From: JAJISG01 sp964347325
GTDB lineage: Archaea > Thermoplasmatota > Thermoplasmata > RBG-16-68-12 > JAJISG01
Direction of reading: 5' to 3'
Assembly: GCA_964347325.1 (NCBI GenBank)
Contig: CAYFYA010000001.1
Location: 137,158-201,157, forward strand
DNA: 64,000 nt
A model generated the notes under the pieces. The model did no database searches. It saw only the letters and a program-made list of their open reading frames with translations, and had not been told where the DNA came from. The position numbers were made by a program, and so were the translations under genes. Shown one piece after another: positions 1-7,901 of this stretch (position 1 is its first letter; each line of letters begins with the position of its first letter).

Positions 1-69
1 AGGGAGACGCCAGAGGATCTGATGACCGCCCTGAAGGCGAGCCTGGAATCCATCAAGAAGTCGACGTGA
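1..69 (+). CDS. Probable Ku protein, C-terminal end only (partial)
   Basis: An open frame enters at the window edge and stops with TGA, giving 22 residues that include PEDLMTALKASLE. Bacterial-type Ku homologues commonly end with a similar 'DLM.AL..S' stretch. The stop lies 1 nt before the start of a LigD-type DNA ligase, which is the usual partner of Ku in non-homologous end joining. The identity rests on this short tail plus context, so it is inference; the upstream sequence would settle it. Confidence 0.5.
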   Translation, partial: RETPEDLMTALKASLESIKKST

Positions 70-70
70 C

Positions 71-1030
71 ATGTCCTTCCCAAAGGGCCCGATAAGGCCC
101 ATGTTGGCTCGGTCGAGAGACGATCCCTTCGACTCTGATGAGTTCGCCTTCGAGGTGAAGTGGGATGGGACCCGGACCATCGCCTTCGTGGACAAGGAGC
201 ACCGCTTCCAGAACCGCCGGTTGAACCAGATCGCCTATCGCTACCCCGAGATCAGGCCCGTGGTCAAGGGTCGGGCGGTCCTGGACGGGGAGATCGTGGT
301 GATGCATGGTGGGCGGCCCGACTTCATGAAGCTGCAGCAGCGGGAACACGCCCTGGACGCCTTCAAGGCCGTCATCCTGGCGAAGGAGCTGCCCGCGACG
401 TATGTGGTCTTCGACATCCTCCACTGGAAGGACAGAAGTACGCTGAAGCTCCCCCTAGAGGAGCGACGACGCATCCTGGAGGAGGTGGTGGAGCCCCAGG
501 AGAACGTCTACCTGAGCGAGCCGGTTTTCGGCAGCGGGAAGGCCCTCTTCCAAGTGGCTGAGGAACGGGGTTTGGAGGGGATCATGGCCAAGCGCCTCGG
601 TAGCCCCTACCTTCCCGGGAAGAGGGTGGACTTCTGGTTGAAGATCAAGACCTATAAGCCGCTGGACTGCATCGTCTGCGGCCTGTCCGTCGGCAAAGGC
701 TGGCGCGAGCCCTACTTCGGCTCCCTTATCCTAGGGGTCTATGACGGAAAGGAGCTCCGCTTCGTGGGTAGCGTAGGGACGGGCTTTGATGAGGCCAAGA
801 TGGCGGAGATCGTGGAACTGACCCGGTCCCTGGAGGGCCCCTGTCCCTTCCCCGAGGCGCCGGAGGTGATGCCCGGAGTCAAGATGTGGCTGAAACCAGT
901 CCTGGTGTGCCGGGTCAAGTATCTGCAGCTCACCCCCGACCTGAAGCTGAGGGCACCGGCCTTCGTCGAGCTCGAGCCTGGGACAAAGGCTAAGGACTGC
1001 ATCCTCCCCGCGTTTGCCCGAGAAATCTAG
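71..1030 (+). CDS. ATP-dependent DNA ligase, LigD/NHEJ type
   Basis: The 319-residue protein seals nicks using ATP. The adenylation domain has motif I EVKWDGTR with the nucleophile Lys30, motif III DGE at residues 72-74, YVVFDIL at 111-117, EGIMAKR at 169-175 and motif V WLKIKTYK at about 189-196. A C-terminal OB fold starts near PLDCIVCG. It is much shorter than the replicative archaeal Lig1 (about 560-600 residues), which fits the stand-alone NHEJ ligase class. It follows a probable Ku tail with 1 nt between them, so the pair probably forms an end-joining operon. Confidence 0.92.
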   Translation: MSFPKGPIRPMLARSRDDPFDSDEFAFEVKWDGTRTIAFVDKEHRFQNRRLNQIAYRYPEIRPVVKGRAVLDGEIVVMHGGRPDFMKLQQREHALDAFKAVILAKELPATYVVFDILHWKDRSTLKLPLEERRRILEEVVEPQENVYLSEPVFGSGKALFQVAEERGLEGIMAKRLGSPYLPGKRVDFWLKIKTYKPLDCIVCGLSVGKGWREPYFGSLILGVYDGKELRFVGSVGTGFDEAKMAEIVELTRSLEGPCPFPEAPEVMPGVKMWLKPVLVCRVKYLQLTPDLKLRAPAFVELEPGTKAKDCILPAFAREI

Positions 1031-1067
1031 TTATAGAGGCCAAGGGATGGCCTCGCCGGGGTGGAGA

Positions 1068-1934
1068 ATGCCAGAGGACATCAACAGGATTGCCGTACTG
1101 GGGGCCGGAACCATGGGGGCGGGAATCGCCCAGACCTGTAGCCAGGCTGGCTACGAAGTCACCATGATGGACCTGACGGACGACCTCGTGAAGGATGGGT
1201 ATGCCAAGATTCGCACCCCCTTGGAGAAGCGCGTCGCCAAGGGGAAGATGACCCAGGACCAGGTGGAGGAAATCGTCGGCCGAATCGAGGGCACGACCGA
1301 CCTGAAGGGTGCCGTGAAAGGCGCCGACTTCGTCATCGAGGCGGTCTTCGAGGACATGAAGGTGAAGAAGGAGGTCTATCAGACCATCGACGTCGTCTCC
1401 CCGCCCGAGGTGGTCTTCGCGACGAATACCTCATCGTTGAGCGTGACGGAGATGGCCTCCGTCACCTCGAGGCCCGACCGGTTCTTGGGCATGCACTTCT
1501 TCAACCCCGCCCCCGTGATGCGTCTGGTGGAGCTGATTCGTGGGTCGGAGACCTCCGACGAGACGATTTCCATGGCCAGGGAGCTGAGCCTGAAGCTGGG
1601 TAAGGAGCCCGTGGAGGTGAAGGAGACGGCGGGGTTTGTGGTCAACCGCATCCTCGTGCCCATGATGAACGAGGCCTTCAACCTCCTTATGGAAGGAGCA
1701 GCCACGGCGGAGGACATCGACAAGGCCATGAAGCTGGGCACTAACATGCCCATGGGCCCCTTCGAGCTCGCTGACTTCACCGGCATTGACGTGGGGTTGG
1801 CGGTCATGGAGGTGCTCTACAGGGAGACGGGGGACCCGAAGTTTCGCCCGTCCCCGCTCTTGAGGCAGTACGTCCGTGCCGGTCGTCTCGGCAGGAAGAG
1901 CGGACGTGGCGTGTACGACTACAGGAGCAAGTAG
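1068..1934 (+). CDS. 3-hydroxyacyl-CoA dehydrogenase (3-hydroxybutyryl-CoA dehydrogenase type)
   Basis: Oxidises or reduces 3-hydroxyacyl-CoA with NAD(P) in beta-oxidation or butyrate-type metabolism. The N-terminal Rossmann motif GAGTMGAGIAQ sits at about residues 12-22, the catalytic His is in MHFFNPAP near residue 142, and the C-terminal domain contains KETAGFVVNRIL. The frame is open from 1014, but ATG 1068 gives the family length (288 residues) without overlapping the ligase and follows GGTGG. The enoyl-CoA hydratase gene begins 1 nt after its stop, so the two consecutive pathway steps are co-transcribed. Confidence 0.93.
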   Translation: MPEDINRIAVLGAGTMGAGIAQTCSQAGYEVTMMDLTDDLVKDGYAKIRTPLEKRVAKGKMTQDQVEEIVGRIEGTTDLKGAVKGADFVIEAVFEDMKVKKEVYQTIDVVSPPEVVFATNTSSLSVTEMASVTSRPDRFLGMHFFNPAPVMRLVELIRGSETSDETISMARELSLKLGKEPVEVKETAGFVVNRILVPMMNEAFNLLMEGAATAEDIDKAMKLGTNMPMGPFELADFTGIDVGLAVMEVLYRETGDPKFRPSPLLRQYVRAGRLGRKSGRGVYDYRSK

Positions 1935-1935
1935 G

Positions 1936-2715
1936 ATGGCCGGCCACGTCAAGCTGGACGAGGAGGACGGCCTCGCCATCGTGACCATCGATCGTCCCGA
2001 CGCGCTCAACGCGCTCAACATCGAGGTGTTGAAGGAGCTCCGCGATGTCCTGAAGGAGGTCGAGCACAAAGATGACCTGCGAGCCTTGGTTCTAACTGGC
2101 GCGGGGGAGAAGGCCTTCGTCGCAGGAGCCGACATCAGGGAGATGCTCCCTATGACGCCCTTGGAGACCCGTAAGTTCGCCTCCCTAGGGCATGAGGTGA
2201 CCCGACTCCTAGAGAGGATGGAGAAGCCTGTCATCGCCGCTATAAACGGCTACGCTCTCGGTGGGGGGTGCGAGCTGGCTCTCGCCTGTGACGTTCGTAT
2301 CGCGTCGGAGGACGCCAAGATCGGCCTCCCCGAGGTGGGCCTGGGAATCTTCCCAGGCTTTGGCGGTACCCAGCGTCTGACGCGACTCGTGGGTCGGGGA
2401 AAGGCCTCTGAGCTGATCCTCACGGGAGACCCGGTGGATGCTGAGGCCGCTGGGCAGTTCGGTCTCGTGAATCGCGTGGTTTCCAGGCAGACCCTGCTCG
2501 CGGAGGCCAAGGCCATGGCCTGGAGGATGATGGAGCGTGGGCCCTTGGCGCTGAAGCTCGCCAAGACCGCCATCCAGCAGTCCCAAGAGACCGGCCTGTC
2601 CTCGGGCCTCGCCTACGAGCTGGAGACCTTCAGCTTGATATTCTCCACGGAGGACAAGGCGGAGGGGTTGAAGGCGTTCACAGAGAAGAGGAAGCCGAGC
2701 TTCCGAGGGGAATAG
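1936..2715 (+). CDS. Enoyl-CoA hydratase (crotonase family)
   Basis: Hydrates 2-enoyl-CoA to 3-hydroxyacyl-CoA, the step before the upstream dehydrogenase. The 259-residue protein has the oxyanion-hole region GGGCELALACD (about 110-120) with the first catalytic Glu, and LPEVGLGIFPGFGG (about 130-143) with the second. Both glutamates needed for hydratase activity are present, so this is a true hydratase rather than another crotonase-fold enzyme. ATG 1936 is chosen over an in-frame upstream start because it begins right after the previous stop. No thiolase or acyl-CoA dehydrogenase is visible nearby. Confidence 0.93.
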   Translation: MAGHVKLDEEDGLAIVTIDRPDALNALNIEVLKELRDVLKEVEHKDDLRALVLTGAGEKAFVAGADIREMLPMTPLETRKFASLGHEVTRLLERMEKPVIAAINGYALGGGCELALACDVRIASEDAKIGLPEVGLGIFPGFGGTQRLTRLVGRGKASELILTGDPVDAEAAGQFGLVNRVVSRQTLLAEAKAMAWRMMERGPLALKLAKTAIQQSQETGLSSGLAYELETFSLIFSTEDKAEGLKAFTEKRKPSFRGE

Positions 2716-2716
2716 C

Positions 2717-2890
2717 CTAGGAGGTGCTCTCGAACTCCTCCTGCAGGTCTATGATGACCTGCTCGAGGACTTCCTCGAAGGTGGAGCTCCTGTACTCCCT
2801 CAAGCCGCCCAACTCGCTCTGTACCCGAGCGACGTAAGTGTTGGAACTCTTCAGGAACTCAACGTTGCAGAGGGACTCTTCCACGGTCAT
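2717..2890 (-). CDS. Small hypothetical protein (57 aa)
   Basis: This short complete frame begins MTVEESLCNVEFLK and ends in acidic residues (LQEEFESTS). The codons look like the neighbouring genes. A TATA-like box (CTTAAATAA on the minus strand, about 2936-2946) lies some 45-55 nt upstream, which would give a leader of about 20 nt. The protein is acidic, predicted helical, has a single Cys and no membrane segment. It overlaps nothing and converges on the enoyl-CoA hydratase gene. I do not recognise a family; promoter position and clean frame are the only support. Confidence 0.5.
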   Translation of the reverse strand: MTVEESLCNVEFLKSSNTYVARVQSELGGLREYRSSTFEEVLEQVIIDLQEEFESTS

Positions 2891-3091
2891 CTAGGCGCCC
2901 GCTACCTACCCGGCAGTCGTAGGTCATCTTTGAACCTTATTTAAGCGTTGTGGGACGGTCATCAGGCTGGCCAGCAGGTCGAACTTGACGCCGACCAACC
3001 GGGTTCCGAACGGTCTCCACAGACCCCCCCAGTAACCTTTATCTACGTCAGGTAGCGTCCTCCTAAGCCTCTTCACAGCTGAGGCCTGACG

Positions 3092-3283
3092 ATGGGAAAT
3101 ATCCGACCCAATTACATCAAACGAGTGGCACTGGAGCTAGCAAGGCTGTTCCCCGACCAGTTCAACGATGACTTCGAGCACAACAAGAAGCTGGTTGCGG
3201 AGCTCACAGACGTCAGCTCGACGACCATGAGGAACAGGATCGCCGGCTACGTAACCAGACTGAGGAAGATGCAGGAGACCTGA
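3092..3283 (+). CDS. rps17e: 30S ribosomal protein S17e
   Basis: The 63-residue protein is a small-subunit ribosomal protein shared by archaea and eukaryotes. The start MGNIRPNYIKR, the core DDFEHNKKLV and the end RNRIAGYVTRL are family hallmarks, and the length is typical for archaea. A TATA-like stretch (TTTATCTA, about 3038-3045) lies upstream. The gene stands alone before an unrelated ABC transporter operon, as S17e often does outside the main ribosomal clusters. Confidence 0.93.
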   Translation: MGNIRPNYIKRVALELARLFPDQFNDDFEHNKKLVAELTDVSSTTMRNRIAGYVTRLRKMQET

Positions 3284-3323
3284 GTGGCCTGTTCGGAGGC
3301 CTAGCGAACTTTGAGAAGCTACC

Positions 3324-4325
3324 ATGGAGGATGCAGTAGAGACCCAGGATCTGACCCGGGTCTTCGGAGGAAAGAAGCGCAGGCTCCAGCGTAAGCGAGA
3401 GAAGCCGGAGAAACAGGTCGTAGCCCTGGACTCGGTGAACCTCAGGATACCTCAGGGAGAGCTTTTTGGACTTCTCGGGCCCAATGGAGCAGGCAAGACG
3501 ACCCTCATCAAGATCTTGGCAACGCTTCTCCTCCCCACGTCGGGTAAGGCGTACGTGGCGGGCCACGATGTGAGCAAGGACCCCTTCCCCATCAGGAAGA
3601 AGATAAACATGGTCTCTGGAGGGGAGACCTCGGGGTACGGCCTGCTCACCGCCAGGGAGAACATATGGATGTTTGCTCAATTCTACGGCCTTCCGTCCGG
3701 TCGGGTGAATCGGGAGATAGACCGGTTGTCCAAGGAGTTCGACTTCACCGATCGTAAGAACGCCAAGGTCAGGACCCTATCCACAGGGGAACGCCAGAAG
3801 ATGAATATGGTGAGGGGCTTCGTGACAGACCCAGAGATCATCTTCCTGGACGAACCCACCCTGGGACTGGACGTGACGGTGGCAAGGACCATCCGCAGTT
3901 TCATCAAGAACTGGATCAAGGAGGACAGGGAGAGAACGGTTCTGTTGACCACCCATTACATGATGGAGGCGGACGAGCTCTGTGATCGGGTAGCCATCAT
4001 CGACCAGGGTCGCATCCTGGCCTGCGACACACCGGATCGGCTGAAGCGGCTGATCAGGACAGACGTTACCCTGAAGGTGGAGATGGACCCGCTCAAGGAC
4101 ACCCGTGCCTTCAACGCTATCCAGGGGATCAGGAACTACGCTGTCTCCGGAGATGCCGAGAGTCGGGCGACTGGGACCTTCATTCTGGAGGACGACGGAC
4201 CAATCGCCGACATTATGTCGGAGGTTCTCAGGCAGGGAAGCAGAGTACACTCTCTCCAGAAGGCGGAGCCGACTCTGGAGGAGGTGTTCATTAGCCTCGT
4301 CGGGAGGGGACTCACTGAAGCTTAA
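3324..4325 (+). CDS. ABC-2 type transporter ATP-binding protein (DrrA-like)
   Basis: This is the ATPase subunit of an exporter, 333 residues. It shows Walker A GPNGAGKTT (about 52-60), signature LSTGERQKMN (about 152-161), Walker B IIFLDEPT (about 172-179) and H-loop TTHYMMEA. A basic insert (KKRRLQRKREKPEKQ) lies near residues 14-30, and a C-terminal extension resembles those of drug or polysaccharide ABC-2 exporters. It is followed by two permease genes, and the SD of the first permease lies inside its last codons. Substrate unknown. Confidence 0.93.
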   Translation: MEDAVETQDLTRVFGGKKRRLQRKREKPEKQVVALDSVNLRIPQGELFGLLGPNGAGKTTLIKILATLLLPTSGKAYVAGHDVSKDPFPIRKKINMVSGGETSGYGLLTARENIWMFAQFYGLPSGRVNREIDRLSKEFDFTDRKNAKVRTLSTGERQKMNMVRGFVTDPEIIFLDEPTLGLDVTVARTIRSFIKNWIKEDRERTVLLTTHYMMEADELCDRVAIIDQGRILACDTPDRLKRLIRTDVTLKVEMDPLKDTRAFNAIQGIRNYAVSGDAESRATGTFILEDDGPIADIMSEVLRQGSRVHSLQKAEPTLEEVFISLVGRGLTEA

Positions 4326-5306
4326 CCTTAGGCTCAACTTGAGAGCTTTGGCCGGAAGGGCCTACCCCAGGGTCATTGGTGCCCAGAGAGAGCCCAGCTG
4401 GATATTCTTCGAGACATTCCTCCCGCTACTGACCATAGCCGCCTACGTCTACATCTACACATTCCTGAACGTTCCCCAGTTCATCGGCTTCGTGATCCTG
4501 GGGGGCACGATGGTGGCCTTCTGGATGAACGTCCTGTGGAGTATGGCTGCTCAGCTCTATTGGGAGAAACAGATCGGAAATCTCCAGCTATACATGATGG
4601 CCCCCATGTCGCGGATGGCCCTACTGGGGGGGATGGCAGTGGGCGGCGTGGTCATGGTATCGACGAGGGCAGTGGCCACGCTCTTCCTTGGCATCGTAAT
4701 CTTTCAGGTCAGCCTGGTGGTCGTTGACCCCTGGCTGCTGACCGCCATCTTCCTGGTTACGCTGACGGCCCTCTACGGGATGGGTATGCTGTTCGCGTCC
4801 GTCTACCTCCTCTATGGGCGGGAGGCCTGGAATGCCGCCGCGTTGATGCAGGAACCCGTCTTCTTAGCCTCGGGCCTCTTCTTCCCGATTAAGATTTTCG
4901 TTCGGGCGCTAGGTCCCGGGGGTCTCTGGGTGGCCGCTGGCGCCGCGATAGTTCCGATAACCCTGGGTCTGGACGCCATGAGACAGCTCCTCTTCCCCGA
5001 GCTTCTGGAGTTTGGCCTCCTGCGCCCTGACATCGAACTCCTCATCCTCCTTGTGCTAGCGCCCGTCTTCATCTTCATCGCGAGACAGGCCCTGGCCTAT
5101 CTAGAGAGGCTGGCGANNNNNNNNNNNNNNNNNNNNNNNNNNNNNNNNNNNNNNNNNNNNNNNNNNNNNNNNNNNNNNNNNNNNNNNNNNNNNNNNNNNN
5201 NNNNNNNNNNNNNNNNCCCGTCTTCATCTTCATCGCGAGACAGGCCCTGGCCTATCTAGAGAGGCTGGCGAAGGAAGAAGGGAGGTTGACGCTACGCCAT
5301 CAGTAG
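4315..5306 (+). CDS. ABC-2 type transporter permease 1 (interrupted by assembly gap)
   Basis: This membrane subunit has about six hydrophobic segments. The reading frame runs to an N gap at 5117-5216. The 55 bases after the gap repeat the 55 before it, and joining 5116 to 5272 restores the frame to TAG 5304-5306 (278 residues). The best start by Shine-Dalgarno spacing is CTG 4315: GGAGG at 4303-4307 leaves 7 nt. The canonical in-frame alternatives TTG 4339 and TTG 4348 lack a good SD. With either choice the short cytoplasmic N-terminus before TM1 is plausible. Confidence 0.85.
5117..5216. other. Scaffold gap of 100 N, apparently artificial
   Basis: Exactly 100 N. The bases 5062-5116 and 5217-5271 are identical over 55 nt, so the flanking contigs overlap instead of being separated by missing sequence. 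Removing the N run and one repeat copy leaves a continuous permease frame. Confidence 0.95.
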
Positions 5307-6154
5307 GGGAACACTGGAGGGCCCTCAAGACCGGCGCCTGGCTCGGGTGGCAATACAGCTCGAACTGGACCGAGCCCTGGCTCTTTGCCATCTACTCCAT
5401 CATCAAGCCCCTCGCCGGGACCCTCATCATCGTCTTTGTCTTCTACGTGGCCCAGTTCGCCGGGGGAGGGGTCGACGTCAATCAGCTGGGCTTCATCTAC
5501 GTTGGCAGCGCTTTCTACATGTTTGTCTTCCAGGCCTTCTGGGGACTCTTCGAGGTGATACAGGGGGACCGGGAGTGGTTTCAGACGATCAAGTACATCT
5601 ACATCTCTCCCGTGAGCTACTACACCTACGTGGCTGGAAGAGGGGCTACCCAGATGGCTGTCGCCGGCTTCGGCGTTACGGTAGTCCTCGTCTTCGGCAG
5701 ATTCGTGCTGAACATTCCCATCGGGCTTTCCCTGGTGGGAGTGCCCTTCTTCCTGATCGTCCTGCTCCTGGGCGCGCTCTGCACCGTGGCGATAGGCGTC
5801 GCACTGGCAGGGGTGACCTTCCTGACGGCAAGACACGGAGGAGGGATGAGCGAGGGAGTAGCAGGAATCTTCTACATCTTCAGCGGTGTCATCTTCCCAC
5901 TCTCAATCCTTCCGCCCTGGGGTCAGATCCTGGGGAGGTACATACCCCTAACCTACTGGTTCGAAGGTCTCCGACGGGCTATCCTCCCCTACAGCCCGGA
6001 GGACCCCTTCCTCCTCTCCATCCCCGACCACCTCCTTCTCGTCTACCTGGCGGTATCCACCGTGGCCCTGATCTTGCTCTCAATTGGGGTCTTCCACTTC
6101 GCGGAGTACCTGGCCAGGAAGAAGGGGAAGATCGACATGTCTACGGCCTACTAG
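5294..6154 (+). CDS. ABC-2 type transporter permease 2 (probable ACG start)
   Basis: The second permease of the exporter has about six membrane segments and ends AEYLARKKGKIDMSTAY. The first canonical in-frame start is GTG 5447, which would cut into the first membrane helix. The frame upstream clearly codes (GEHWRALKTGAWLGWQY, LFAIYSIIKPLAGT), as expected before TM1 of this family. ACG at 5294 lies 8 nt after GGGAGG (5280-5285) and gives 286 residues. The gene overlaps the end of permease 1 in another frame and converges on the RNase P gene with a 14-bp overlap. Confidence 0.8.
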   Translation, partial: TPSVGEHWRALKTGAWLGWQYSSNWTEPWLFAIYSIIKPLAGTLIIVFVFYVAQFAGGGVDVNQLGFIYVGSAFYMFVFQAFWGLFEVIQGDREWFQTIKYIYISPVSYYTYVAGRGATQMAVAGFGVTVVLVFGRFVLNIPIGLSLVGVPFFLIVLLLGALCTVAIGVALAGVTFLTARHGGGMSEGVAGIFYIFSGVIFPLSILPPWGQILGRYIPLTYWFEGLRRAILPYSPEDPFLLSIPDHLLLVYLAVSTVALILLSIGVFHFAEYLARKKGKIDMSTAY

Positions 6155-6491
6155 CGGCCCTCCGCCTCCTCACCTCCCTGACGTAGGGGAACCGAAGGAC
6201 GCGCCCGCACGACCCGCAGGTGACGATGACCCTGGAGCGGTGAAGACGGATGGTGGCCGCTGTGCCAGGAGCCATGTAGGACCCGCAATCGCGGCATATC
6301 AGCCTCCTATAAGGCGCCGGAAGGGAGACGTTGTACCTCATGCCAACACGCCTTGCAAGCTGACCATACCTGTTGGCCCTCGGAAGGTTGCCCTTGACTG
6401 CCTCCTCGTGTGCCATGCTGAGAAGGATCTCCACTCTTTCTGTGGCGATTCTCCTCTCGATGGCCTTCCGCCTTCGCCTCCTCGATGCCAC
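6141..6491 (-). CDS. rnp4: Ribonuclease P protein component 4 (Rpp21/Rpr2 family)
   Basis: Subunit of archaeal RNase P, which trims tRNA 5' ends. The protein (116 residues from GTG 6491) has a basic helical start (RRRRRKAIERRIATERVEIL), the helix RANRYGQLARRVGMRYN, and a zinc ribbon with CRDC and CGSC pairs around RLHRSRVIVTC. A longer open frame extends to 6722, but its extra residues have no family resemblance and overlap the divergent peptidase. A TATA-like GATAAAG lies about 30 nt before the GTG, so a leaderless start is likely. Confidence 0.85.
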   Translation of the reverse strand: MASRRRRRKAIERRIATERVEILLSMAHEEAVKGNLPRANRYGQLARRVGMRYNVSLPAPYRRLICRDCGSYMAPGTAATIRLHRSRVIVTCGSCGRVLRFPYVREVRRRRAASRP

Positions 6492-6548
6492 GGGAGGGGG
6501 GTAATCAAGCTCCCAAGCTTTATCGTTAGGCCTTCCCTTGCCACGCCC

Positions 6549-7637
6549 ATGAAGGAGCGTATTCTCCGTATCTTCCACCACCTTGAGGAGCCCGTGGAGT
6601 CCGTGGTCATCATGAACGGGGCGGAGCCACAACTCGATCGGACGTTCTTCTACGTGACGGGGATACGGGGGGGCCTCTTCGAGGGCTGTGCGGCCATCCT
6701 TCGACCCGACGGGACGGGCCACATCGTCACCTCGAGGCTGGAGGAGGACATGGCCAGGACCTCAGGCCTCCCTGTGGCTGTCTTTGCCACCAAGGAGGAG
6801 AGGGAATCCTGTCTCAAGGACCTGCTGGACGGTATTAACTTCATCGGGATCAACGCTCGTGAACTCACGCACGAGAACTACCTGAACCTCCAGCGCGTGT
6901 GTCCGGAGGCGGAGTGGAAGGTAGTCACCGAGGCCATCGTGAGAGCCAGACAGATCAAGGACGACGCGGAGCTGGCCAGCATCAAGGGCGCCTGCGACAT
7001 CGCGGTGGAGACCTTCGAGGAGCTTCTGCCCTTCATCGAGGTCGGTAGATCGGAGTCGGAAATCGCGGCTGAGCTCGTCTATCTGATGCAGGGCAAGGGG
7101 GCTACGGGGCCCTCTTTTAAACCGATCGTCGCCTCGGGCCCCAACGCTGCCCTGCCCCACTACGAGACCGGCGGAAGACGTCTCCAGAGAGGGGATTTCC
7201 TCCTGATGGACTTCGGGGCCCTATACGAGAACTACGCATCCGATATGACCCGGACGGTGGTTGTAGGGAAGGCCCAAGAGAAGCAGAGGAGGATGTACGA
7301 GGTTGTCTCCGAGGCCCATCGGGCTGCCCTCGACATGATGAAGGCCGGAGTCAACGGGAGGGAGGTCCATGAGACGGCTGCAGCGGTGATAGACGCCACG
7401 GAGTTCAAGGACCGCTTCACCCACGGCCTCGGGCACACCGTCGGCCTCGCCGTCCACGACGGCGCGGCCATGAGGTCCTCCGAGAGCCTGACCCTGGAGG
7501 AGGGCATGGTCATGACCGTTGAGCCGGGGGTCTACCTGCCTGGATATGGGGGAGTCAGGATCGAGGATGACGTGCTCATCATGGGGGAGGGCGTGGAGAT
7601 TCTTACCCCCGCCACTAGAGAGTTCCTCGAGGTCTAG
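6549..7637 (+). CDS. M24 family Xaa-Pro peptidase
   Basis: Cleaves the bond before proline in peptides or dipeptides. The 362-residue pita-bread protein keeps the dimetal ligands: Asp in LMDFG (about 219-223), Asp in SDMTRT, His in GLGHTVG (about 293), Glu in TVEPGVYL (about 323) and Glu in RIEDD. The frame is open to 6084, but ATG 6549 is preceded at about 25-30 nt by a TTTATCG box, pointing to a leaderless transcript divergent from rnp4. A second, diverged paralogue lies at 11748. Confidence 0.92.
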   Translation: MKERILRIFHHLEEPVESVVIMNGAEPQLDRTFFYVTGIRGGLFEGCAAILRPDGTGHIVTSRLEEDMARTSGLPVAVFATKEERESCLKDLLDGINFIGINARELTHENYLNLQRVCPEAEWKVVTEAIVRARQIKDDAELASIKGACDIAVETFEELLPFIEVGRSESEIAAELVYLMQGKGATGPSFKPIVASGPNAALPHYETGGRRLQRGDFLLMDFGALYENYASDMTRTVVVGKAQEKQRRMYEVVSEAHRAALDMMKAGVNGREVHETAAAVIDATEFKDRFTHGLGHTVGLAVHDGAAMRSSESLTLEEGMVMTVEPGVYLPGYGGVRIEDDVLIMGEGVEILTPATREFLEV

Positions 7638-7753
7638 TCGGCGTGGCTATGTCCCAGCCTGCACTCAGCGCAGAGGGAGTCGCCGCAGGTAGGGCAATAG
7701 TAGAACTCCGACGGCTCGCTTATGCTCCTCTTGCACTCGTGGCACCTGGGCAT
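7634..7753 (-). CDS. Small zinc-finger protein (39 aa)
   Basis: A complete 39-residue frame carries six Cys and two His in metal-binding order: Cys4, Cys7, Cys20, Cys23, Cys28, Cys31, then HSH near the end. The arrangement resembles a cross-brace or B-box-like finger. The start ATG 7753 follows GAGGT closely, and a TTTTAAGA box lies about 30 nt before. Its stop overlaps the peptidase stop on the other strand. Function unknown; small zinc fingers of this kind usually bind protein or nucleic acid. Confidence 0.7.
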   Translation of the reverse strand: MPRCHECKRSISEPSEFYYCPTCGDSLCAECRLGHSHAD

Positions 7754-7901
7754 TGACCTCGCCCGTTCCAAAGGCATCGTTCTCTTAAAACCCTCCGAAG
7801 ACTGCTGTCACAACTGATAATACCTATCGGGAGAGGGAATCAGTGGTGAAAATGGCCTCAGCAGGCCTTTAAGCAGACTCTCAGATGAAAGCGGCGAGGC
7901 G

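Noticed and set aside
1431..2234. 267-codon minus-strand frame across the hydroxyacyl-CoA dehydrogenase and enoyl-CoA hydratase genes
   Set aside because: Pure shadow of two well-supported plus-strand genes; composition is Ser/Arg/Pro-rich as typical for antisense frames in high-GC DNA.
4105..5259. Long permease frame running through the N gap with a Ser/Arg-rich tail
   Set aside because: The tail after the gap is read from the duplicated contig end in the wrong frame. Joining the overlapping contigs gives the natural end at 5306.
6492..6722. N-terminal extension of the RNase P Rpp21 frame
   Set aside because: The extra 77 residues are antisense to the peptidase start and have no resemblance to the family. 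GTG 6491 with its own promoter box fits better.
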